A stretch of DNA of 64,000 nt from Saccharopolyspora aridisoli (GTDB lineage Bacteria; Actinomycetota; Actinomycetes; Mycobacteriales; Pseudonocardiaceae): assembly GCF_004348445.1 (NCBI RefSeq), contig NZ_SMKV01000005.1, positions 171,956 to 235,955 of the forward strand, given 5' to 3'. Position 1 is the stretch's first letter. Each line of letters starts with the position of its first letter. Below the pieces are notes generated by a model. It saw only the letters and a list, made by a program, of their open reading frames with translations. It was not told the DNA's origin and made no database searches. A program made the translations under genes and the position numbers. Shown piece after piece: positions 25,918 to 34,862 of this stretch.

Positions 25918-27573
25918 TTATTCCGTCGGCTGCGAAGGCTTGCCGGCGGTCAGCTGCGTGCGCTCCTCGGCTTCGCGGACCGCGTCGTCGTGACGGGCCT
26001 GCTCCAGCGCGGCGGTCTCCTCGACCGGGTCAGGCCGCAGCAGGCTGCCCTCGACCGGGCGACCGGCGGCGCCCAGCTCGTTCATCTTCTTCGGCACCGG
26101 AGCGCCCTGGTAGGGCAGTGCCTCCGGGTGGCCGTGGTCGTCCACCGGGCCGAGCGGCTGGTGGACCTCGATGAACTCACCGTGCGGGAGCCGCTTGATG
26201 ATGCCGGTCTCGACGCCGTGGTCGAGCACCTCCCGGTCGCTGTGCTGGAGGCCCAGGCACATCCGGTAGGTGATCCAGTAGGCGATCGGCGGCGCCACCA
26301 GCAGGCCGATGCGTCCGGCCCAGGTCATCGCGTTCAGCGAGATGTTGAACTCGAAGGCGATGATGTCGTTGGTACCGGAGATCATCAGCACCATGAAGAA
26401 CGTCAGCGCCATGGCGCCCAGCGAGGTGCGTACCGGGTTGTCCCGCGGACGCTGCAGCAGGTTGTGGTGCGCGCTGTCGCCGCTGAGCTTGCGCTCGATG
26501 GCCGGGTACATGATCGCCGCCGTGAAGATCATGCCCATGAACAGCACGGTCGGGAAGAACGGTGCCGGGATCGTGAACGGTCCCAGGTAGACCTCCCAGG
26601 CCGGCCACAGACGCGACGAACCGTCCGTCCAGATCATGTACCAGTCGGGCTGCGACGCGGCGGAGATCTGCGAGGCGATGTACGGGCCGAGGTTCCAGAT
26701 CGGGTTGATCTGGAAGACACCGGCCATGATCGCGCAAACGCCGACGACCATCGCGAAGAAGGCACCGGCCTTGACCGCGAACACCGGCATGATCCGGACG
26801 CCGACCACGTTGCTCTCGGTGCGCCTCACGCCAGGGAACTGGGTGTGCTTCTGGTACCAGACCAGCGCCAGGTGCGCCGCGACCAGACCCAGGATCAGGC
26901 CCGGCAGCAGGAACACGTGGAACAGGTAGAACCGCGGGATCAGATCGGTGCCGGGGAACTCGGCGCCGAACAGGATCCAGTGCACCCAGGTGCCGAGCAC
27001 CGGGATCGACATCGTGATGCCGGAGGCGATGCGGACACCGGTACCGGACAGCAGGTCGTCCGGCAGCGAGTAGCCGGTGAAGCCCTCGAACATGCCGAGG
27101 ATGAACAGCGTGACGCCGATCATCCAGTTCGTCTCACGCGGGCGCCGGAACGCACCGGTGAAGAAGATGCGCAGCATGTGCGCCACCATCGACGCCATGA
27201 ACAGCAGCGCCGCCCAGTGGTGCAGCTGACGGGCGAACAGACCGCCGCGGACCTCGAAGGAGATGTCCAGCGTGCTCTCGAACGCCCGCGACATCTCCAC
27301 GCCGCGCAGGTTGGTGTACAGGCCCTGGTACTCGACCTCCTGCATGGAGGGGTCGAAGAAGAACGCCAGGTAGGTACCGGTGATCAGCAGCAGTACGAAC
27401 GTGTAGAGCGCGATCTCGCCGAGCAGGAACGACCAGTGCGTCGGAAAGACCTTGTTCAGCTGCCGCCGCATGCCGGGAGCGAAGCGGTAGCGCGTGTCCA
27501 GCTCGTCGGCCGCGTGTGCGACTTTGCCGTACAGCTTGCTCTCTCCCTTCGTGGGCGTGGTGATCGAACTCAT
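25918..27573 (-). CDS. qcrB: Cytochrome bc1 complex cytochrome b subunit
   Basis: Menaquinol:cytochrome c reductase subunit b, 551 aa, carrying two b haems in the membrane. Recognisable blocks are [39 protein letters not shown] (haem His), [13 protein letters not shown], the second His pair in [20 protein letters not shown], and a Qo-site region GPYIASQI. The last ~130 residues are a polar actinobacterial extension. Its ATG overlaps the qcrA stop by four bases. It is the last gene of qcrC-qcrA-qcrB and is closed by a strong terminator. In actinobacteria this complex forms a supercomplex with the aa3 oxidase whose other subunits are also in this window. Confidence 0.96.
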   Translation of the reverse strand: MSSITTPTKGESKLYGKVAHAADELDTRYRFAPGMRRQLNKVFPTHWSFLLGEIALYTFVLLLITGTYLAFFFDPSMQEVEYQGLYTNLRGVEMSRAFESTLDISFEVRGGLFARQLHHWAALLFMASMVAHMLRIFFTGAFRRPRETNWMIGVTLFILGMFEGFTGYSLPDDLLSGTGVRIASGITMSIPVLGTWVHWILFGAEFPGTDLIPRFYLFHVFLLPGLILGLVAAHLALVWYQKHTQFPGVRRTESNVVGVRIMPVFAVKAGAFFAMVVGVCAIMAGVFQINPIWNLGPYIASQISAASQPDWYMIWTDGSSRLWPAWEVYLGPFTIPAPFFPTVLFMGMIFTAAIMYPAIERKLSGDSAHHNLLQRPRDNPVRTSLGAMALTFFMVLMISGTNDIIAFEFNISLNAMTWAGRIGLLVAPPIAYWITYRMCLGLQHSDREVLDHGVETGIIKRLPHGEFIEVHQPLGPVDDHGHPEALPYQGAPVPKKMNELGAAGRPVEGSLLRPDPVEETAALEQARHDDAVREAEERTQLTAGKPSQPTE

Positions 27574-28700
27574 GACTTACGCTCCCAGTACGCAGGACCG
27601 ACGGGCTCGATGAAGTCGCCTTTCGCCACGAAGTAGCCGTCCTCGTCCACCGTGATCGGCAGCTGGGGCAGGGCACGCGTGGCCGGGCCGAACACCGGCT
27701 TCGCATAGGTGTTGACCACGTCGAACTGCGACTGGTGGCACGGGCAGAGCAGGCGGCCGGTCTGCTGCTCGAACAGCGACGTCGGGCAGCCCAGGTGGGT
27801 GCAGATCTTCGAGTAGGCGTAGTAGTCGCCGTAGTTGAAGTCTTCCTGCCCCTTGCGCTTGACCGGCTTGCTGCCGGGGCGGAGCCGGATCAGCATGACC
27901 GGCGCGTCGCCCTTGCGCATCGAGGTGATCAGCTCGTGCTCGTCGTGCCGCCAAGCTTCCCGGAACGGGAAGACCGTCTCGAAACCACCGGCGTCGATGT
28001 CCTCGGGCCGCACCAACGAGACGTCGTGCGGGTTGCCCGTGTCGCGACGCAGGTAGATCTTCTCGCCGGGGTGCTCCGGCATCCAGCCGGTGTGCAGCAG
28101 CGACTCCTGGCCCTCTTCGGCCCAGGGGTTGCGCACCATGCCGCCGAGGGCGAACACGCCGGCGCCGAGACCGAAGGCGCCCAGGCCGAAGCCCGCTGTG
28201 CGCGTGATCATCTTGCGGCGGGCGATGCCGCTGCGGTTACCCGCGTCGGCCAGGATCGCGGCGGTCGTCTGCCGGTCGACCTCGCTGGACCCGTGGCCAT
28301 CGTGGCGCTGCTGCACCGCGACCTCGTGCGGGATGAACTTCTTCTGGTACTGCACGACGCCGATGCCCACGGCCAGGATCGACAGGCCGAGGAAGAAACC
28401 GATCAGCGGGTTGTACAGCGAGTAGATGAAGTGCGCGGTCGGATCGGTCGAGGGCTGGTAGCCCCACGGCCAGAAGATGAACACCGCGATGAAGGCCAGC
28501 GCGGACAAGCCGGCCAGCACGAACCAGGCGGCGACGTTGCGCTCGGCACGTCGCTCCGCGCGGGTTCCGCTGACCGGGAAGTTGTCCCGGTACTCGGCCA
28601 GCTCGACGTCGTCGAGGGCCAGACCGAGCCGCATCTTCTCGTCGCGGCTCATCTCGGCCAGCTCGGCCTCGGTGTAATCCTTGTTCTCGTGCTCACTCAT
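27570..28700 (-). CDS. qcrA: Cytochrome bc1 complex Rieske iron-sulfur subunit
   Basis: A 376-aa Rieske protein. Cluster ligands are CTHLGCPTS and [10 protein letters not shown] in the C-terminal domain. Three hydrophobic segments (near [39 protein letters not shown] and [17 protein letters not shown]) precede it, the three-helix arrangement seen in actinobacterial QcrA rather than one anchor. ATG 28700 has GGAG seven bases upstream and overlaps the qcrC stop by four bases; a longer reading from 28718 is therefore rejected. It accepts electrons from menaquinol and passes them to the dihaem QcrC. Confidence 0.95.
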   Translation of the reverse strand: MSEHENKDYTEAELAEMSRDEKMRLGLALDDVELAEYRDNFPVSGTRAERRAERNVAAWFVLAGLSALAFIAVFIFWPWGYQPSTDPTAHFIYSLYNPLIGFFLGLSILAVGIGVVQYQKKFIPHEVAVQQRHDGHGSSEVDRQTTAAILADAGNRSGIARRKMITRTAGFGLGAFGLGAGVFALGGMVRNPWAEEGQESLLHTGWMPEHPGEKIYLRRDTGNPHDVSLVRPEDIDAGGFETVFPFREAWRHDEHELITSMRKGDAPVMLIRLRPGSKPVKRKGQEDFNYGDYYAYSKICTHLGCPTSLFEQQTGRLLCPCHQSQFDVVNTYAKPVFGPATRALPQLPITVDEDGYFVAKGDFIEPVGPAYWERKS

Positions 28701-29503
28701 GCCCTGGCTCCGATCCACAGGGTGAGGCCGATCAGCGCTCCGAGTCCGACGACCCAGGCGACCACCGTTTCCGGTCCGGGGCCGTAGCCGCCGAGGGAGT
28801 TGCCGCCCGGGTTGTTGTTGCCGTTGGTCACGGACTTGACGTAGGCGATGATGTCTTTCTTCTCTTCCGGCGTGAGCTGCCGGTCCGAGAACTTGGGCAT
28901 GTTCTGCGGCCCGGTGACCATCGCGTGGTAGATGTCCTGCTCGGTCGCCTTGTCCAGGTTCGGCGCGAACTTGCCGGAGGACATCGCGATGCCTCGGCCG
29001 GTGAAGTTGTGGCAGGAGGAGCAGTTGAGGCGGTAGAGCTCGCCACCGCGCGCGGGGTTGCCGCCCTGCAGCGCTTCACCGGACTGCTTCTGCGCCTCCG
29101 GCCCACCGCCGTAGGTCTGCACGTACGCGCCCAGCGCGTCGATCTCCTCCGGGGTGAACTTCGGCGGCTTGCGCAACGCCTGGGCTTCCTGGCGGACCAT
29201 CGGCATGCGGCCGGTGGAGACCTGGAAGTGCACTGCGGCTTCGCCGACGCCCGTCAGGCTGGGTCCACGGTCCTGCACGCCCTGCAGGTTGGATCCGTGG
29301 CAGCTGATGCAGGCGTTGTTGTAGAGCTGCTCGCCCTGCCTCACCAATGCCGGGTTCGCTGCGGCGTGCGCGGTCTGCGGCTCGGGAGTCAGGACGGTGT
29401 ACAGCCCACCGGCACCCACCAACGCAATGCCCAGCGCCAGTACACCGGAGATCCGCCGCTTGAGCTTCGAGCCCGCGCGGTTCCGTTTCTTAGTGGTGGT
29501 CAT
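28697..29503 (-). CDS. qcrC: Cytochrome bc1 complex dihaem cytochrome c subunit
   Basis: A 268-aa dihaem c-type cytochrome with an N-terminal signal/anchor ([20 protein letters not shown]), two CxxCH haem sites (CISCHGSN and CSSCHNFTG), distal Met residues around FKLGMFC-like positions ([10 protein letters not shown] holds one candidate) and a C-terminal membrane helix ([19 protein letters not shown]). Two haems replace the separate soluble cytochrome c in actinobacteria and wire bc1 directly to CtaC. First gene of the qcr cluster on this strand, 89 bases downstream of ctaE. Confidence 0.95.
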   Translation of the reverse strand: MTTTKKRNRAGSKLKRRISGVLALGIALVGAGGLYTVLTPEPQTAHAAANPALVRQGEQLYNNACISCHGSNLQGVQDRGPSLTGVGEAAVHFQVSTGRMPMVRQEAQALRKPPKFTPEEIDALGAYVQTYGGGPEAQKQSGEALQGGNPARGGELYRLNCSSCHNFTGRGIAMSSGKFAPNLDKATEQDIYHAMVTGPQNMPKFSDRQLTPEEKKDIIAYVKSVTNGNNNPGGNSLGGYGPGPETVVAWVVGLGALIGLTLWIGARA

Positions 29504-29591
29504 GAGTGCGGCAACCCTTGCTGTCCGGTTCGGGGTGTTCGTTTCGGCCTCGTTCGAGCCAGGCGATCGAGGTTCCTCGCTGGTGGAGCGA

Positions 29592-30203
29592 TCACGGGAC
29601 GAGGTAGATCACGGCGAAGAGGCCGATCCACACGATGTCCACGAAGTGCCAGTAGTACGACACGACGATCGCTGCGATGGCTTGAGCCGGCGTGAACTTG
29701 CTGAGCTTCGTCCGGATGATCAGAAAGACGAACGCGACCAGCCCACCGATGACGTGCAGCCCGTGGAAGCCGGTCGTCATGTAGAAGACCGTCCCGTAGG
29801 CCGACGACGCGATCGTGGTCGCGTGCTCGGTGACCAACTGGAAGTACTCACCGGCCTGCCCGAGCACGAAGACCGTGCCCATGATCAGCGTGATCACGTA
29901 CCACCGGCGGAGACCGAAGACGTCACCCCGCTCAGCCGCGAACACGCCCCACTGGCAGGTGAACGACGACGCCACCAGGATGATCGTGAACGGGAGGGCG
30001 TACGGGAGGTTCAAGTGAGTGGGCGGTGGTGGCCACGCGCCCTCGTTCTGCGCCTTCACCGTGAAGAACATGGCGAAGAGTCCAGCGAAGAACATCAGCT
30101 CGCTGGCCAACCAAACGATGGTGCCGACGCTGACCATGTTGGGCCGGTTCAGCGAGTGCACGCGTTGACTGATTGAGGGCGCTGCCGTTGTCACGCGACG
30201 CAT
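29592..30203 (-). CDS. ctaE: Cytochrome c oxidase subunit III
   Basis: A 203-aa membrane protein of the aa3-type cytochrome c oxidase. Five hydrophobic segments are visible, including [20 protein letters not shown] with the conserved Glu and the final [19 protein letters not shown]. It is the first gene before qcrC-qcrA-qcrB, the standard actinobacterial order. ATG 30203 or GTG 30194 may start it; the latter matches the mycobacterial N-terminus. Subunit I (ctaD) is not in this window. Confidence 0.94.
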   Translation of the reverse strand: MRRVTTAAPSISQRVHSLNRPNMVSVGTIVWLASELMFFAGLFAMFFTVKAQNEGAWPPPPTHLNLPYALPFTIILVASSFTCQWGVFAAERGDVFGLRRWYVITLIMGTVFVLGQAGEYFQLVTEHATTIASSAYGTVFYMTTGFHGLHVIGGLVAFVFLIIRTKLSKFTPAQAIAAIVVSYYWHFVDIVWIGLFAVIYLVP

Positions 30204-30289
30204 TATGTCTTGCAGCTTTTCCCCTCGCGCCCTCGGGTCCTCCCCTACGACCGCGAGGTGATCGGATTGCGATGTGGAGGTAACTCAAC

Positions 30290-30727
30290 GTGAGAACTCT
30301 TCGGTCCGTTCTGGCTGCGCTGGGCCTCCGCCGGACCGACCGCGACAAGCCCGTGCTCAGCATCGATGACCCCGGATTGCACGTTGTGGTGTGGTCCTAC
30401 GACGACACCGAGGCCGCGTCGGCGGCACTGGCCAGGGCCACCGCCTGGAAGCCCGACGAGCCGGCGGTGCTGCGCCACCACCTGGCACTTCCCAGTGACG
30501 TGGTCGACACCGCGAGGGCCTTGCTGACCTCGGACGAGTGGACCCTGCGCCCCGGAGGTCGCGGAGATGACCTCTGCGTGCCCGGTTCGACCCCGTTGGT
30601 CGCGCTCCGTGTGCAGCGATTGGATGCGTTGCATTGCTCACAGGAGACCTCCCGGATGGCCGGCCTGGCACAACGGCACGGCGGCGAGACCTTCGGCTGG
30701 GACGCCCTGCAGCCCGCGGCGGAATGA
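30290..30727 (+). CDS. Hypothetical protein
   Basis: A 145-aa soluble protein that I do not recognise. GTG 30290 follows a good ribosome binding site (GGAGGT at 30274-30279). The sequence alternates polar strands and helices (PGLHVVVWSYDDTEAAS, then AVLRHHLALPSDVVDTARAL) and ends in an acidic/aromatic tail. It is divergent from ctaE and lies 120 bases before the atypical receiver gene, whose strand it shares. The coding preference agrees with its neighbours, so it is likely to be a true gene. Confidence 0.65.
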   Translation: MRTLRSVLAALGLRRTDRDKPVLSIDDPGLHVVVWSYDDTEAASAALARATAWKPDEPAVLRHHLALPSDVVDTARALLTSDEWTLRPGGRGDDLCVPGSTPLVALRVQRLDALHCSQETSRMAGLAQRHGGETFGWDALQPAAE

Positions 30728-30847
30728 TCGGATCCGTCCGGGTGGCTACTGTCACACCCGCTCGGGCGGCTAGCATTCGGACCTGTTAGTGCCCCGTGCT
30801 GCGCAGGTCCGGTGCGGGTGTCCCGCAAGCTCGCCGAGGAGCCAGTG

Positions 30848-31255
30848 ATGAGCACCGCAACAACGAACGTTCTCGTGTTCAGCCACCGCGCCGAGGTCCG
30901 GGAGGCGATCATCAACGCCGTCGGGCGGCGCCCGGCACCCGATCTGGACCGGCTGCGCTACATCGAGGCGGGCACCGTCGCCGACGTCCTCAGCGAGGTC
31001 GACGCGGGCAAGGTCGACCTGCTGATCCTGGACGGCGAAGCGCAGCCGACGGGCGGCATGGGCGTGTCCAGGCAGCTCAAGAACGAGATCGACCAGTGCC
31101 CGCCGGTGGTCGTGGCGGTCCGCCGCAAGGACGACCGATGGCTCGCCACCTGGTCGCAGGCCGACGCGGTCCTGGTGCACCCGCTGGACCCGTTGGCCTC
31201 CGCCGAGACCGTCGCAGAGGTCCTGCGCACCCAGGGCAAGCCAGTCCCGGCCTGA
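30848..31255 (+). CDS. Atypical receiver (response-regulator-like) domain protein
   Basis: A 135-aa protein with the alternating beta-alpha layout of a CheY receiver: [40 protein letters not shown] (candidate phosphorylation Asp at about residue 62) and [11 protein letters not shown]. The usual acidic pair after strand 1 is replaced by SHR and no output domain follows, so it may not be phosphorylated in the usual way. ATG 30848 has GAGGAG six bases before it. It precedes trpD on the same strand by about 120 bases. A stand-alone pseudo-receiver is the best description. Confidence 0.65.
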   Translation: MSTATTNVLVFSHRAEVREAIINAVGRRPAPDLDRLRYIEAGTVADVLSEVDAGKVDLLILDGEAQPTGGMGVSRQLKNEIDQCPPVVVAVRRKDDRWLATWSQADAVLVHPLDPLASAETVAEVLRTQGKPVPA

Positions 31256-31377
31256 CCCTCGCCGGGCCCGCGAGGGCGGCGAGGCGGCTCGGCGATCCAT
31301 GCCATATCGGGCAGTTCAGGAGGCGTGCGCGGCGGCACGGTAGTTTTCCTTGGACAGTCGAACCGACGGAGCAGATC

Positions 31378-32421
31378 GTGGGAACCATGGCGGGAAGTTG
31401 GGCAGGGCTGCTGAGCAGCCTGGTCGCGGGTGCGGACCTGTCCGCGGAGGACACCGCCTGGGCCATGGACCTGATCATGTCGGGCGAGGCGACACCGGCC
31501 CAGGTGGCGGGCTTCGTGGTGGCCCTGCGGGCCAAGGGCGAGACGTCCGCCGAGGTCCTCGGCATGGCCGACGCGATGCTCCAGCACGCCCGCACGCTGG
31601 ACATCACCCAGCGAGCGGTGGACATCGTCGGCACCGGCGGCGACCGCAGCGGCAGCGTGAACATCTCCACCATGGCCTCGATCGTGCTGGCCGCGTCCGG
31701 GGTGACCGTGGTCAAGCACGGCAACCGCGCGGCCTCGTCGAAGTGCGGAACGGCCGACGTGCTCGAAGAGCTCGGCGTGGCGATCGACCTGCCGCCGGCC
31801 GCCGTGGCGCGCTGCGTGGAGGAGGTCGGCATCGGCTTCTGCTTCGCGCCGGTGTTCCACCCCGCGTTCAAGCACGCCGGTGCCCCGCGACGCGAGATCG
31901 GCATCCCGACCGCGTTCAACGTGCTGGGCCCGCTGACCAACCCGGCACGGCCCGCGGCAGGCCTGATCGGCTGCGCGGACCGCCGGATGGCGCCGGTGGT
32001 CGCCGAGGTGTTCGCCTCGCGCGGCAACGCGGCGCTGGTGGTGCGCGGCGACGACGGCATGGACGAGATCACCACCACGGCCGCCAGCACGCTCTGGGTG
32101 GTCAACGACGGGATGGTCCGCGAGGACGCGCTGGACCCGCGGGACTTCGGCATCGCCCGCAGCCGTCCGGAGGATCTGCAGGGCGGCGACGCGAAGGACA
32201 ACGCCAAGGCCGTCCGAGACCTCCTGGCGGGCGCCACCGGACCGGTCCGCGACGCGGTCCTGCTCAACGCGGCCGGAGCCTGCGTCGCCTACGACGGCCC
32301 CGGAACGGACCTGCGTACGCAGTTCGAAGCCGGCCTGACCCGGGTGGCCGAGGCCATCGACTCAGGCGCCGCAGCAGCCCTCCTGGACCGCTGGACGACC
32401 CTCTGCACCGAACTCCGCTGA
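31378..32421 (+). CDS. trpD: Anthranilate phosphoribosyltransferase
   Basis: Second step of tryptophan synthesis: transfers phosphoribose from PRPP to anthranilate. The 347-aa protein has the signature [20 protein letters not shown], the [20 protein letters not shown] loop and the [15 protein letters not shown] block. GTG 31378 lies six bases after GGAG; ATG 31387 is the alternative. It is separate from other trp genes, as Rv2192c is in M. tuberculosis, so it is probably regulated on its own. Confidence 0.95.
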   Translation: MGTMAGSWAGLLSSLVAGADLSAEDTAWAMDLIMSGEATPAQVAGFVVALRAKGETSAEVLGMADAMLQHARTLDITQRAVDIVGTGGDRSGSVNISTMASIVLAASGVTVVKHGNRAASSKCGTADVLEELGVAIDLPPAAVARCVEEVGIGFCFAPVFHPAFKHAGAPRREIGIPTAFNVLGPLTNPARPAAGLIGCADRRMAPVVAEVFASRGNAALVVRGDDGMDEITTTAASTLWVVNDGMVREDALDPRDFGIARSRPEDLQGGDAKDNAKAVRDLLAGATGPVRDAVLLNAAGACVAYDGPGTDLRTQFEAGLTRVAEAIDSGAAAALLDRWTTLCTELR

Positions 32422-32510
32422 AGGGACACCACTCGTCCTGCGTGGCGGTGCAGGTCGTGGGACCTCGGCCGAAGCACGCCAGGCACGACGAAGTCGCTTC
32501 CTCGGTACCT

Positions 32511-32651
32511 CACCTGAGCAACAACCGGCACCGCCGCGGGCTCTGAGCGGTGCTGTGGCGAGCACGCCGCGACGCCGTGCGTGGCACCAGGGGTGGCGCG
32601 CGGAGTCCACGGCGCCGCTCAAGTCCCCCACGCGAGGGGAACGACCACGAA
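32511..32651 (+). repeat. Intergenic repeat, copy A
   Basis: About 141 bases starting CACCTGAGCA and ending GAACGACCACGAA, in the gap after trpD. It aligns over its full length with copy B (34619-34770): shared blocks include GTGGCGAGC-x-CGCCGCGACG and GTGGCGCGCGG. The same core occurs at 36895-37035 and, on the other strand, at 57177-57313. The gap of about 240 bases holds no gene. Confidence 0.65.
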
Positions 32652-32660
32652 CTTCGGCCG

Positions 32661-32945
32661 TCATTCCTCTTCGAGGCCGATGGAGAAGGCGGCTTCCGTG
32701 TCCCTCCGGGAGTAGGAGCGGAAGGCGATGTGGGTGTCGGTGTCCTCGACGCCCGCCACTTTGTTAATCTTGCCGGGGACGATGTCCGCGAGGTGCTCGT
32801 GCTTGGCGACGCGGAGCATCGCGATCAGGTCGACATCACCCGCGCAGGAGTAGACCTCGTCGACGCCGTCGATGTCAGCGATCTCCTGGGCCGCCTCGGT
32901 GAGGCGGTCCGCGGCGGTCTGGATCAGCACGATGGCGGTGATCAC
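32661..32945 (-). CDS. Stand-alone Lrp/AsnC ligand-binding (RAM) domain protein
   Basis: A 94-aa protein consisting only of the RAM domain that senses amino acids in Lrp/AsnC regulators: MITAIVLIQTAADRLTEAAQ, then SCAGDVDLIAMLRVAKHEHL and INKVAGVEDTDTHIAFRSYS. No DNA-binding part is present. Such solo domains are common in actinobacteria next to trpD and probably act as small-molecule sensors or partners of full-length Lrp proteins; the actual role is not known. Transcribed towards trpD. Confidence 0.85.
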   Translation of the reverse strand: MITAIVLIQTAADRLTEAAQEIADIDGVDEVYSCAGDVDLIAMLRVAKHEHLADIVPGKINKVAGVEDTDTHIAFRSYSRRDTEAAFSIGLEEE

Positions 32946-32998
32946 GAGGGAGGACCTCCTGCTGCGTGGTTGTTCGTCGAACGAGATCCTAGATGCGA

Positions 32999-33030
32999 GA
33001 AGGCCCCTCGGTCGCGACCGAGGGGCCTTC
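32999..33030 (-). terminator. Long palindromic terminator of ctaC-ctaF
   Basis: A 32-base perfect palindrome (16 bp per arm) 11 bases past the ctaF stop; it would form a very stable hairpin on either strand. Confidence 0.85.
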
Positions 33031-33041
33031 CACGTTGTGCT

Positions 33042-33440
33042 TCAGTGGCTGCTCTGACCGGTGTGGTACTCGAACACCAGTCCTGCGACCATGATCAGCA
33101 GGAAGCCTACCGCGAGCACCATCATCCAGACGTGGAAGAACGCCAGGGCGATGCCCGCGAACGCCGCACCGGCGGCCAGGCCGACCGGCCAGTAGCTACC
33201 CGGGCTGAAGAAGCCCAGCTCACCAGCACCGTCGCTGATCTCCGCGTCCGGGTTGTCCTCGGGACGCTCCTCGATCCGGCGAGCCACGAAGGAGAAGTAG
33301 CTGCCGATGATCAGGGACAGACCGCCGACCAGGACCAGCGCCACGGTGCCCACCGGCTCCTTGGCCCAGACGCCGTAGACGACTGCGGACAGGAAGAAGA
33401 AAACGGTGATGATGTTGAAGATCCTCGATTCGACCTTCAT
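33042..33440 (-). CDS. ctaF: Cytochrome c oxidase subunit IV (actinobacterial CtaF)
   Basis: A 132-aa membrane protein with four helices (for example IITVFFFLSAVVYGVW and VALVLVGGLSLIIGSYFSF), the actinobacteria-specific fourth subunit of the aa3 oxidase, equivalent to Rv2199c. The polar loop in the middle (RRIEERPEDNPDAEISD) is typical. It follows ctaC by 42 bases and ends at a strong palindromic terminator, so ctaC-ctaF is a two-gene operon. Confidence 0.93.
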   Translation of the reverse strand: MKVESRIFNIITVFFFLSAVVYGVWAKEPVGTVALVLVGGLSLIIGSYFSFVARRIEERPEDNPDAEISDGAGELGFFSPGSYWPVGLAAGAAFAGIALAFFHVWMMVLAVGFLLIMVAGLVFEYHTGQSSH

Positions 33441-33482
33441 GGAGTCCTCGCTCTCACGCCGTACGCCCTGTCGAGGGCACCC

Positions 33483-34397
33483 CTAGCTGTTCGTCCCGAT
33501 GCCGGAGGGCACGCCGCCGGTGCGGTCGGTGTTGAACGGAACACCGGTCACCGCGTGCGGCGTGCACAGCTCACCGCAGTTCATCGCACCGAGGGCCTCG
33601 GCAGCGGTGTAGGTCTGCCCCGTCTGCGGGTTCACCTGGGTGCGCAGCTGCATGTACCGGTCGAACTTGTCCGGCGAAAGCGCCCGGACCTCGAAGTTCA
33701 TCATCGCGTGGTAGGTGCCGCACAGCTCGGCGCACCGGCCCACGAACGAGCCTTCCCGCTCAACGGTGTTCTGGAAGACGTTGTCCTGGTTGTTCTTCTC
33801 CGGGTACGGGAAGGTGTCCCGCTTGAAGTGCCACTCCGGGACGAAGAACGAGTGGATCACATCGGTGGACCGGATGCGGTACTCGACGCGCTGCCCGACC
33901 GGCACGACCAGCAGCGGGATCTCGCTGCTGCTGCCGATGGTGCGCACCGGCTGCCCGTCCGGCGTCTTGTAACCGGGGTAGTTGAACTCCCAGTTCCACT
34001 GGAACGAGACCACGTTCACGGTCTGGTCCGGCTTCGCCGGCTTGGCCAGAACCGTGTTCTGCGTGACCGCCGTGAAGTAGAACAGCACGACCACCAGCAC
34101 GAACGGAATCGCCGTGTAGATGAGCTCGAGCGGCAGGTTGTACTGGAACTGACGCGGCAGTTCCTCGTCGTTCTTCTTCTTGCGGTGGAAAGCGACCGAC
34201 CAGAAGATCAGCCCCCACACCAACACACCGACCGCGAGTGCTGCGATCACCGACCAGGTCCACAGGTTCCGCATCGCCTCGGCCTGCGGGGTGACACCCT
34301 CTGGCCATCCGAACCGCAGGACCTCGTCGGTCGTGCAGCCAGTGGCCGCGACACCAACCAGGCCGATCAGACCAGCGACCTTGACCAGCCGTGGCAC
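33483..34397 (-). CDS. ctaC: Cytochrome c oxidase subunit II (CuA-bearing lipoprotein)
   Basis: A 304-aa subunit that takes electrons from QcrC. N-terminal lipobox VGVAATGC suggests lipidation after cleavage; two membrane helices follow (SVIAALAVGVLVWGLIFW and IYTAIPFVLVVVLFYF), then the CuA domain with GRCAELCGTYHAMMNF (C-x3-C-x3-H and Met) and SFFVPEWHFKRDT. Start GTG 34397, eight bases after AAGGAGG, rather than the in-frame GTG at 34421 upstream of it. Followed by ctaF in the same operon. Confidence 0.95.
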   Translation of the reverse strand: MPRLVKVAGLIGLVGVAATGCTTDEVLRFGWPEGVTPQAEAMRNLWTWSVIAALAVGVLVWGLIFWSVAFHRKKKNDEELPRQFQYNLPLELIYTAIPFVLVVVLFYFTAVTQNTVLAKPAKPDQTVNVVSFQWNWEFNYPGYKTPDGQPVRTIGSSSEIPLLVVPVGQRVEYRIRSTDVIHSFFVPEWHFKRDTFPYPEKNNQDNVFQNTVEREGSFVGRCAELCGTYHAMMNFEVRALSPDKFDRYMQLRTQVNPQTGQTYTAAEALGAMNCGELCTPHAVTGVPFNTDRTGGVPSGIGTNS

Positions 34398-34618
34398 TCG
34401 GGTCCCCTCCTTCAGGCCCACTGCGCGACGCCTCCTCGTGCAAAACTCACCGAAGCGGCTTGGTCGATCCCCGGTCCGCCCGCAGGCAACCGCAGATCCG
34501 CCGCCGGAATCCTGGGCAGAGCCTAGCCCAGGTGTAGCCGCGATACTGCTCCGGGGGCGCCGATCGCTCGCTCAGGGCCGATCTCGCAATGGCGGAGCGG
34601 CTCTCCCCTCCTGGCGAC

Positions 34619-34770
34619 CACCTGAGCAGCCTGCGCCCGCCGGGGGTCCTGAGCGGGTACGTGGCGAGCGCGCCGCGACGATGTGGGCGGCGTGCACGAG
34701 GAGTGGCGCGCGGGTCCGCGGAGCCGGTCCGGTACCTCCACCCGCACGATCGCGCAGAACGACCACGAAG
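34619..34770 (+). repeat. Intergenic repeat, copy B
   Basis: About 152 bases in the 465-base gap between divergent ctaC and asnB. Full-length relative of copy A: begins CACCTGAGCA, carries GTGGCGAGCGCGCCGCGACG and ends GAACGACCACGAA. The rest of the gap must hold the promoters of ctaC and asnB; no gene is evident there. Confidence 0.65.
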
Positions 34771-34862
34771 CGCTCGCCCCCACGCGCGTGCAGCGCGCGG
34801 GCCTAGGTTCTGCATACTGGAGCCAGCCTTTTCCCCCCGACTCGGAGAGGTGCACGAGACGC

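Noticed and set aside
25990..27636. A 548-codon open frame antisense to qcrB
   Set aside because: Same reason; the qcrB frame carries haem ligands and helices and the antisense product is low-complexity charged sequence.
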